DNA of 19,935 bases from an uncultured Oscillospiraceae bacterium (lineage in GTDB: Bacteria > Bacillota_A > Clostridia > Oscillospirales > Oscillospiraceae): assembly GCA_900769845.1 (NCBI GenBank), contig CAAGIF010000002.1, positions 1 through 19,935 on the forward strand, given 5' to 3'. The notes under the pieces are model-generated. The model did no database searches and was not told where the DNA came from. It saw nothing but the letters and a program-made list of their open reading frames with translations. Of this stretch, positions 14,379-19,935 are shown piece by piece. A program made the translations under genes and the position numbers. Numbering within the stretch: position 1 is the stretch's first letter; the number at the start of each line of letters is the position of its first letter.

Positions 14379-15403
14379 ATCTGAAATCCCAGACTTTGCC
14401 GGAACTGACGGCCACAATAAAAGAGCTGGGCCAGCCCGCCTTCCGGGGCAAGCAGGTTTATACATGGCTCCATAAGGGTGTCCGCAGTTATGAGGAGATG
14501 ACCAATCTTCCCAAAAGTCTGCGGGATCAGCTTGCTGAAAAGTATCCCATCTGCCCGCCGGAGGTAGTTCGCCGGCAGGAATCCCAGAAGGACGGCACCA
14601 TGAAATATCTTTGGAAACTGTCCGATGGGAACTGCGTGGAAACCGTGCTGATGCGCTACCACTACGGAAATACGGTCTGCATATCCACGGAGGTGGGCTG
14701 CCGGATGGGCTGCGCCTTCTGCGCTTCCACCCTGGGCGGCCTGGTGCGGCGGCTGGAACCCTATGAAATGCTGGACCAGGTTCTCTTTACCCAGATCGAT
14801 TCCGGTCTGCCGGTTTCCCATATCGTGCTGATGGGGATCGGAGAACCTCTGGACAATTTCGATAATGTGCTGCGGTTTTTGGAGCTGGTGAACAGCCCGG
14901 AGGGAATGAATATCTCCATGCGGCACATCAGCCTGTCCACCTGCGGTTTGATTCCCCGGATCGACCAGCTGGCGGAACATAAATTGCAGATCAGCCTTGC
15001 CATTTCCCTCCACGGACCCAATAACGAGATCCGAAACCGGATCATGCCCGTAAACCGGGCCTATCCTATCGAGCAGCTGCTGGCGTGCTGCCGGCGCTAC
15101 TACGATGCCACCGGACGGCGAATCCATTTTGAATACGCAATGATCCAGGGTGTGAACGATTCCCCGGAGAATGCGAAGGAACTTCTGCAGCGGCTGAAGG
15201 GGTTGGGAGCCCATGTGAATCTGATCCCTTTGAACCATGTGGAGGAGAGCCCACTAAAACCCAGCAGCAAAGCTGCGGTTGCCCAATTCCAGAAGATTCT
15301 GGAGGATGGTGGCGTGACCGCCACGGTTCGCAGAACCCTGGGCGGAGATATCGACGCATCCTGCGGCCAGTTACGCAGGAAATACAGCAAAGAGCCAAAA
15401 TGA
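14375..15403 (+). CDS. rlmN: RlmN, dual-specificity 23S rRNA/tRNA m2A methyltransferase (radical SAM)
   Basis: A 342-residue radical SAM enzyme that makes 2-methyladenosine at position 2503 of 23S rRNA and position 37 of some tRNAs. The radical SAM cysteines are C109, C113 and C116 (GCRMGCAFC). The two mechanistic cysteines align with the E. coli pair: C102 in TVCISTEVGC, seven residues before the first cluster cysteine, and C330 in GGDIDASCGQLR near the C-terminus. Other markers are SHIVLMGIGEPLDN and ISLAISLHGPNNEIRNRIMPVNR. The ATG overlaps the rsmB stop. The set of conserved cysteines is that of RlmN; a Cfr-type resistance enzyme cannot be told apart by these alone, but the core-operon context favours RlmN. 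Confidence 0.96.
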   Translation: MNLKSQTLPELTATIKELGQPAFRGKQVYTWLHKGVRSYEEMTNLPKSLRDQLAEKYPICPPEVVRRQESQKDGTMKYLWKLSDGNCVETVLMRYHYGNTVCISTEVGCRMGCAFCASTLGGLVRRLEPYEMLDQVLFTQIDSGLPVSHIVLMGIGEPLDNFDNVLRFLELVNSPEGMNISMRHISLSTCGLIPRIDQLAEHKLQISLAISLHGPNNEIRNRIMPVNRAYPIEQLLACCRRYYDATGRRIHFEYAMIQGVNDSPENAKELLQRLKGLGAHVNLIPLNHVEESPLKPSSKAAVAQFQKILEDGGVTATVRRTLGGDIDASCGQLRRKYSKEPK

Positions 15404-15432
15404 GGATACCCTTCGAAAGGAGCTGACACCAT

Positions 15433-16164
15433 ATGCAATATTGGGGACTAACTGACCCGGGCTGCGTTCGCAGCCAGAATCAGGATGCTTACTCCATGGA
15501 AAAGCTGGACCGGAATACGGTTCTTTGCGTGGTCTGTGACGGCATGGGAGGCGCGAAATCCGGCAACATTGCCAGTTCTCTGGCAGTGGATGTGTTTGTG
15601 CAGGAAATTCGCAGAAGCTGGACCTCCGGCATGGACCAGGAAGGTATCGACCAGATGCTCAGCAGCGCGGTGAAGCTGGCTAACTTTACGGTATTCGATC
15701 AGGCCCAGCAATTTGAAGAATTCGCGGGTATGGGCACAACCCTGGTTGCGGTGCTGATCCGGGGGCGTCAGGCTACGGTCATCCATGTGGGTGACAGCCG
15801 GGCGTACCATATCGGCGAAGACGGCATCCGCCAGCTGACCCGGGATCATAGCCTGGTGCAGCTGATGGTGGAGCGGGGAGAGCTGACTCCGGAAATGGCC
15901 AGAACCTATCCGGGCAAGAACTTCATTACCCGGGCCATCGGCACTGAACCGCTGGTTCTCAGCGATTTGACACATCTGGAGCTGGAGCGGGACGAATATA
16001 TTTTGCTGTGCTCCGACGGACTCAGCAACACCATGGATGACCAGGAAATCCTCTTTGAGGTGGTCCACGGGGTAAAAAAAGATGACTGCTGTCATCGGCT
16101 TCTGGACATTGCCAAAAACCGGGGCGCACCCGATAATGTGACCAGCGTCCTGATCATGGTTTGA
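15433..16164 (+). CDS. stp: PP2C-family Ser/Thr phosphatase (Stp/PrpC)
   Basis: A 243-residue metal-dependent PPM phosphatase that reverses phosphorylation by the adjacent kinase. Motifs are TDPGCVRSQNQDAY (7-20), VCDGMGGAKSG (34-44, metal-binding D36), MGTTLVAVLI (100-109), HVGDSRAY (118-125), LTRDHSLV (135-142), LCSDGLSN (192-199, D195) and PDNVTSVLI (233-241, D234). The ATG lies about ten bases after AGGAG, and 29 bases separate it from rlmN. The rlmN-stp-prkC-rsgA order is the standard Firmicute arrangement. B. subtilis PrpC and its relatives act on PrkC itself and on translation factors and cell division proteins. Confidence 0.95.
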   Translation: MQYWGLTDPGCVRSQNQDAYSMEKLDRNTVLCVVCDGMGGAKSGNIASSLAVDVFVQEIRRSWTSGMDQEGIDQMLSSAVKLANFTVFDQAQQFEEFAGMGTTLVAVLIRGRQATVIHVGDSRAYHIGEDGIRQLTRDHSLVQLMVERGELTPEMARTYPGKNFITRAIGTEPLVLSDLTHLELERDEYILLCSDGLSNTMDDQEILFEVVHGVKKDDCCHRLLDIAKNRGAPDNVTSVLIMV

Positions 16165-16195
16165 GCGCGTACCGGGAAAGGAGCAATTGGATAAT

Positions 16196-18391
16196 ATGGA
16201 TCAGTATATTGGACGGCTGCTGGACGACCGGTACGAGATTCTCGAACAGATCGGTACCGGCGGAATGGCCGTTGTATATAAAGCCCGCTGCCATCGGCTC
16301 AACCGATTGGTGGCAGTGAAGATACTAAAAGATGAATACTTTACGGATGAGGAATTCCGCCGTCGCTTCCACCACGAGGGAGAAGCTGTGGCAATGCTCA
16401 GCCATGCCAATATCGTACAGGTTTACGATGTTTCCTCCACCGACAGCGCCGACTACATCGTCATGGAGCTGATCGATGGCATTACTCTGAAGCAGTACAT
16501 GGAAAAGAAGGGCACGCTAAACTGGAAGGAGACGCTGCATTTCTCTCTGCAGATCGCCAAGGCCCTGGAGCACGCCCACGAAAAGAGCATCGTACACCGG
16601 GATATTAAGCCCCATAATATTATGGTGCTGAAAAATGGCAGCGTGAAGGTAACGGATTTCGGCATCGCCAGGGTCATGTCAAAGAGTAACACACTGACCA
16701 AGGAAGCCCTTGGCTCGGTACATTATATTTCTCCGGAGCAGGCCAAGGGCGGCTGGGTGGATAACCGCAGCGATCTGTACTCCCTGGGCGTTGTGATGTA
16801 TGAGATGATGACCGGACGGCCGCCTTACGACGGGGAATCCCCGGTGGCGGTTGCGATTCAGCATATCAACGGCGGCGCTGCTATGCCCTCTAAACTGAAT
16901 CCCAATATTCCCGGCGGTCTGGAACAGATCATTATGCGCTCTATGGCACTGGATGCCCAGGACCGGTATCCCACAGCTTCGGAAATGCTCCGGGATATGG
17001 AGGAATTCCGGAAGGATCCCAGTATCCTGTTTGTATTTCCGAACCACGGCGTGGGACGGGAAACCAAGATTCTTCCCACCAGCGAACAATTGACGGAAGC
17101 TTCCCGCCAGCAGCAGAAAACCACCGCCCAGAAGATTGCCCAGAATTCCGAGAAAACCAGAACTCCGGAAGAGGAGCAGCGTATTGCCGCGGCACGAAAA
17201 GCCCGGGCGGAGGAAGCCGCCAGAAGACGGGTGCAGGAAGCTGAGAAGGCAATGGCAGCTATGGAGGCCAGAAACGCAGCGGAAGCTGCCCGGCGTAATG
17301 CCAGCCGCAACGGCGGCAATATCAATCGCCGAACCCGGGAGGAGATCCGGGAGGAGATCCGGGAAGAAGAACGCAACCGTATGGCGACCATAATGGTAGT
17401 TACCTGCAGCGTGGTGGCAATCATTGCCATTGTTGTGTTTTTGATTCTCCTGGTCAACGGTGTTTTGTTTAACAAGAGTGAGACTCTGGTTACCGTCCCC
17501 AATTTTGTGGGACAGTATTACGATAAGATCCACACCCCCCAGGGGTTGGAAATTGTGGTGGGGGGTTATACCTACTCCGATACTATGGAAGCAGGTAAGA
17601 TCACAGATCAGAAACCTGCCTATGATTCCAGAGTGGTCCAAGGGAGCAAGGTAACGGTTATTGTCAGCAACGGTCCGGAACCGGAAGTCAAGATCGTGCC
17701 TGCAATGGCGGGAGATCTGGAAGTGGACGCCCGGGCGGTACTGACGGGCCTGGGAATGATACCTGTTGCCCGGGAGGAGTTCCATGAGGAAGTGGAGAAA
17801 GGCCGGGTCATCCGTACAGAACCTGCCGCTGGCGAGAGCCTGCAGGATGGACAGACGGTCTATATCTACATCAGCAAGGGACCGGTGATTGAAAAGATCG
17901 AAATGCCGGATGTGGTGGGTATGGATTATGCCAATGCCTATAATCTGCTGAACCAGATGGGATTTGAAACCATCGTCCGGGAACGCAAGGACAGTGATGC
18001 GGATAAGGACGAGGTCATTGAGCAGTCTGTGAAGAAAAACACCAAGGTGGACCCCACGGAGAAAATCGTACTGACCGTATCCAAAGGCCCCAAGGAAACT
18101 GAGCCCCCCAAGGATGAACCTACGGAAAAGCCGACAGATCCTCCGGAAGAGAAACCCACGGATCCCGCAGATAAGGAGAAGACCCGGTCTGTGACCATCA
18201 GCTTACCTACGGACACAACGGAAAACTATGTTCTGGGTATTTATAAGGATGGCCGGGCAGTGGTGGAAGATCAGGTGATCACCGCCGGCACGCCCTCCAT
18301 CACCGTGACTCTGACCGGAACCGGCACCCAGCAGTTTGAGATTTATATCAACGATGTATTCTATAAGTACGAGAAGGTGGATTTCTCCTGA
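16196..18391 (+). CDS. prkC: PrkC/Stk1, PASTA-domain membrane Ser/Thr protein kinase
   Basis: A 731-residue transmembrane kinase sensing cell wall fragments. The cytoplasmic kinase domain (about 10-275) has the glycine loop GTGGMAVVYKA (20-30), K42 in VAVK, HRDIKPHN (134-141), DFG (154-156) and an activation loop with candidate phosphosites T167 and T169 before GSVHYISPEQA. An Ala/Arg/Glu-rich juxtamembrane stretch (about 325-396) looks like a coiled coil. One membrane helix follows (about 399-421), then three PASTA repeats (431-493, 497-562, 568-631). A Pro/Glu/Thr/Asp-rich linker (633-662) leads to an extra beta-rich domain of about 65 residues. ATG 16196 gives the family-like start MDQYIG with AAAGGAG 12 bases upstream; TTG 16187, three residues earlier, is only three bases from that site. 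The gene follows stp by about 30 bases and abuts rsgA. Confidence 0.93.
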   Translation: MDQYIGRLLDDRYEILEQIGTGGMAVVYKARCHRLNRLVAVKILKDEYFTDEEFRRRFHHEGEAVAMLSHANIVQVYDVSSTDSADYIVMELIDGITLKQYMEKKGTLNWKETLHFSLQIAKALEHAHEKSIVHRDIKPHNIMVLKNGSVKVTDFGIARVMSKSNTLTKEALGSVHYISPEQAKGGWVDNRSDLYSLGVVMYEMMTGRPPYDGESPVAVAIQHINGGAAMPSKLNPNIPGGLEQIIMRSMALDAQDRYPTASEMLRDMEEFRKDPSILFVFPNHGVGRETKILPTSEQLTEASRQQQKTTAQKIAQNSEKTRTPEEEQRIAAARKARAEEAARRRVQEAEKAMAAMEARNAAEAARRNASRNGGNINRRTREEIREEIREEERNRMATIMVVTCSVVAIIAIVVFLILLVNGVLFNKSETLVTVPNFVGQYYDKIHTPQGLEIVVGGYTYSDTMEAGKITDQKPAYDSRVVQGSKVTVIVSNGPEPEVKIVPAMAGDLEVDARAVLTGLGMIPVAREEFHEEVEKGRVIRTEPAAGESLQDGQTVYIYISKGPVIEKIEMPDVVGMDYANAYNLLNQMGFETIVRERKDSDADKDEVIEQSVKKNTKVDPTEKIVLTVSKGPKETEPPKDEPTEKPTDPPEEKPTDPADKEKTRSVTISLPTDTTENYVLGIYKDGRAVVEDQVITAGTPSITVTLTGTGTQQFEIYINDVFYKYEKVDFS
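17339..17362 (+). repeat. Perfect 12-bp tandem repeat inside prkC
   Basis: The unit GAGGAGATCCGG occurs twice in direct succession. It encodes EEIR twice, followed by a diverged EEER copy, in the charged juxtamembrane helix. The unit is four codons, so slippage would lengthen or shorten the helix by about one turn without a frameshift. Confidence 0.75.
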
Positions 18392-18392
18392 G

Positions 18393-19280
18393 ATGATGGA
18401 AAAAAGCGAAGGCAGGATCATCAGATCCCTCAGCGGATTTTACGAGGTTCAGACCGACCGGGGAACGGTTACTTGCCGGGCCCGGGGCGTCTTACGCCGG
18501 GGCGCGGACAGCCCTTTGACCGGGGACAGGGTGGAGATCAGCCTGGAACGGGGGAAGGGGATGGTGGAACGGATCCTTCCCAGAAAGAACCGTTTCGTCC
18601 GTCCTGCGGTTGCCAATATAGATGCCCTGGTGGTGTTTGCAGCAAATACCAATCCGGTGACGGAGCCCTTCCTGATCGATCGGGTGGCGGCCATTGCCGG
18701 CGATCAGGAAGTTCCGGTGATACTGTGTATCAATAAGTGCGACCTGGATCCTGCGGTGGATCTGACGAGGATCTATAAACATGCAGGCTTTTCCGTGATT
18801 TGCGCCAGCGCAGAAACCGGCGAAGGCGTAGATCGGCTCTGGGAACTCATCCGCGGAAAGCTTGTGGCATTCACCGGTAATTCCGGCGTAGGAAAGAGCA
18901 GTATGCTGAACCGGCTTTGTCCGGAGCTGATGCTGCCCACGGCGGAGGTGTCGGAAAAACTGGGCCGTGGCCGACATACCACCCGCCATGTGGAGGTTTA
19001 TGACCTGGGGGAGGAAACCTTTGTGGCGGATACGCCGGGGTTTTCTTCCTTTGATACAGATCAGATGGATTTGATATTGAAGGAAAACCTTCAGTATGCA
19101 TTTCCGGATTTTGAATCTTGTATCGGAAAATGCCAGTTTCACGATTGTACTCACCGGAAGGAGCCGGGCTGCGCTGTTACAGCGGCGGTGGCCTCCGGAG
19201 GAATCGAACCCACCCGGTATGACAGCTATCTGCGGCTTTACGAAAAGGCGAGCCAGATCAAGCAGTGGGAGATTAAATAA
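18393..19280 (+). CDS. rsgA: RsgA, ribosome small subunit-dependent GTPase A
   Basis: A 295-residue circularly permuted GTPase that checks late 30S subunit maturation. An N-terminal OB domain (about 5-65) is followed by GTPase motifs in the permuted order G4 NKCD (114-117), G1 GNSGVGKS (162-169) and G3 DTPG (213-216). The C-terminal zinc site has C247, C252, H254 and C260 in the family spacing Cx4CxHx5C. ATG 18393 and ATG 18396 are adjacent; 18393 is chosen because it is nearer to AAGGTGG (18374-18380), although that spacing is already long at 12 bases. It starts two bases after prkC and is the last gene of the long unit; rpe and thiamine pyrophosphokinase, which often follow rsgA, are absent. 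Confidence 0.95.
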   Translation: MMEKSEGRIIRSLSGFYEVQTDRGTVTCRARGVLRRGADSPLTGDRVEISLERGKGMVERILPRKNRFVRPAVANIDALVVFAANTNPVTEPFLIDRVAAIAGDQEVPVILCINKCDLDPAVDLTRIYKHAGFSVICASAETGEGVDRLWELIRGKLVAFTGNSGVGKSSMLNRLCPELMLPTAEVSEKLGRGRHTTRHVEVYDLGEETFVADTPGFSSFDTDQMDLILKENLQYAFPDFESCIGKCQFHDCTHRKEPGCAVTAAVASGGIEPTRYDSYLRLYEKASQIKQWEIK

Positions 19281-19287
19281 TATGGTA

Positions 19288-19316
19288 TATGCCGCTCCGA
19301 ATCCCGGGGCGGCATA
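19288..19316 (+). terminator. Hairpin after rsgA, possible weak terminator
   Basis: TATGCCGCTCCG (19288-19299) pairs with CGGGGCGGCATA (19305-19316) through 12 pairs including one T-G wobble, with loop AATCC. It begins eight bases after the rsgA stop, the right place for a terminator. Only three T follow (CATTTG), so termination may be inefficient or factor-dependent. Confidence 0.55.
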
Positions 19317-19401
19317 CATTTGCCTCACATTTGGGAAAAAAGCATATTGCAATTTGAATGAAAATATCCTCTAAACTTTGTTGTTTTTTCTAAATTTATG
19401 C

Positions 19402-19430
19402 TTGACAAACGGTTTAGGGAGTGGTATAGT
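19402..19430 (+). promoter_or_regulatory. Strong sigma-A promoter of the S10 operon
   Basis: A perfect -35 TTGACA (19402-19407), a 17-base spacer and a -10 TATAGT (19425-19430) make this the best promoter in the window. The 30 bases upstream are T/A-rich and could act as an UP element. The predicted start is near 19437, about 285 bases before rpsJ. Such strength fits a ribosomal protein operon. Confidence 0.88.
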
Positions 19431-19436
19431 AATCTA

Positions 19437-19722
19437 GCGCGTGTAGGGGGAATCTGCGGATTTTTCCCAAGCTCGCACTGCGATGATGCAGGAGATTGCG
19501 GCGAAAGCCGGTAACTTCTGCGGAGTATGTCCGGTCATCGGGCGGCTGAACTGTCCTTGGACGCGTCTGCGTATATCGCTGCGCCAGTAGGGGAAAGGGT
19601 CGGCCTCGGTCGGCCATTTTTCATGGCTTGGAATGATACGCACGGCGACGCGGATAAACAGTTCGACCGTACCCAGAGTACCTACGCAAACTGAGTACGA
19701 AATATTAGGAGGAAAACAAACC
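19437..19722 (+). promoter_or_regulatory. Structured 5' leader of the S10 (rpsJ) operon
   Basis: About 285 bases lie between the promoter and rpsJ; with the post-rsgA hairpin and the promoter they fill the 442-base gap after rsgA. Hairpins visible in order are GGGGGAATC with GATTTTTCC around TGCG (19446-19467, three G-T pairs); CTGC with GCAG (19479-19492 region); CGGC-GAAA-GCCG (19499-19510); a terminator-like hairpin (19598-19621); and an alternative hairpin (19612-19628) that overlaps it. AGGAGG (19707-19712) is ten bases before the rpsJ ATG. Leaders of S10 operons often carry autogenous control, by L4 in E. coli, but I cannot match this one to a known class. Two short open frames also cross the leader and are discussed in the findings. 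Confidence 0.6.
19598..19621 (+). terminator. Candidate attenuator in the S10 leader
   Basis: GGTCGGC (19598-19604) pairs with GTCGGCC (19609-19615) through seven pairs, two of them G-T, around the loop CTCG. A single A and then five T follow (19617-19621). This has the form of an intrinsic terminator but lies inside the leader, about 100 bases before rpsJ, so it would attenuate rather than end the operon. Confidence 0.55.
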
Positions 19723-19935
19723 ATGGCAAATCAGGAAATGATTCGCATCCGGCTGAAGGCTTACGATCACCAGCTGATCGACTCCAGCGCAGCAAAAATC
19801 GTGGAGACCGCAAAGCGCAACGGCGCCCAGGTTTCCGGCCCCATCCCTCTGCCCACCAAGAAGGAAGTTGTTACCATCCTTCGTGCAGTCCACAAGTACA
19901 AGGACAGCCGTGAGCAGTTCGAGCGCAGAACCCAC
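19723..19935 (+). CDS. rpsJ: Ribosomal protein S10 (uS10), 3' end cut off
   Basis: The first 71 codons of S10, read to the right edge; full-length S10 has about 102-105 residues. The N-terminus [29 protein letters not shown], then [10 protein letters not shown] and the [15 protein letters not shown] segment, are unmistakable. S10 is a 30S head protein and also, as NusE, part of transcription antitermination complexes. The ATG follows AGGAGG at ten bases. It is normally the first gene of the S10-spc ribosomal cluster, so rplC (L3) and rplD (L4) should follow outside the window. Confidence 0.97.
   Translation, partial: MANQEMIRIRLKAYDHQLIDSSAAKIVETAKRNGAQVSGPIPLPTKKEVVTILRAVHKYKDSREQFERRTH

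Noticed and set aside
1..19935. CRISPR arrays, insertion sequences, phage genes, tRNA or rRNA genes
   Set aside because: No spaced direct repeats, transposase or integrase motifs, terminal inverted repeats or cloverleaf sequences were seen; the window is filled by core genes.

Overview
This window looks like chromosomal core genome from a moderately GC-rich member of class Clostridia (Bacillota), most likely from the Oscillospirales. The evidence is the gene content and order: a CdaA-type diadenylate cyclase with its YbbR regulator, the RemA-gmk-rpoZ-priA-def-fmt-rsmB-rlmN-stp-prkC-rsgA string typical of Firmicutes, a PASTA-domain kinase, purine-rich AGGAGG-type ribosome binding sites and several TTG starts. 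I see no insertion sequence, prophage, CRISPR array, tRNA or rRNA. Genus is not determinable by eye.

Layout. (1) Positions 3-1018, forward: the 3' part of ispD and all of ispF (non-mevalonate isoprenoid pathway), overlapping by ATGA. (2) Positions 1058-2990, reverse: a molybdenum cofactor (Moco) operon moaA-moaC-mog with a good sigma-A promoter at 3026-3054. It converges on ispF over one perfect hairpin that can serve as terminator for both. (3) Positions 3142-4502, forward and divergent from moaA: a two-gene unit of a DUF3343 Se/S-carrier-like protein and a class V aminotransferase of the cysteine desulfurase type. (4) Positions 4623-19280, forward: fourteen tightly packed genes that look like one long transcription unit with a promoter at 4523-4551. 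They are cdaA, cdaR, an RseC-family gene, yicC, remA, gmk, rpoZ, priA, def, fmt, rsmB, rlmN, stp and prkC, followed by rsgA as the fifteenth. (5) Positions 19281-19722: a 442-nt gap with a post-rsgA hairpin, a near-consensus promoter and a ~285-nt structured leader. (6) Positions 19723 to the end: the start of rpsJ, first gene of the S10 ribosomal protein operon.

How it works together. The long operon joins c-di-AMP signalling (cdaA/cdaR), RNA turnover (yicC), nucleotide supply and RNA polymerase (gmk, rpoZ), replication restart (priA), formyl-methionine metabolism (def, fmt), rRNA modification (rsmB, rlmN), Ser/Thr phospho-signalling (stp, prkC) and 30S maturation (rsgA). This is growth and translation housekeeping.

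Most of the window is ordinary core genome. The parts most worth a second look are the S10 leader, where a terminator-like hairpin and a mutually exclusive alternative hairpin suggest attenuation; the head-to-head pairing of Moco genes with a Se/S-handling pair; the absence of glmM after cdaA-cdaR and its replacement by an RseC-like gene; and the extra non-PASTA domain at the C-terminus of PrkC. No wholly new system was recognised.
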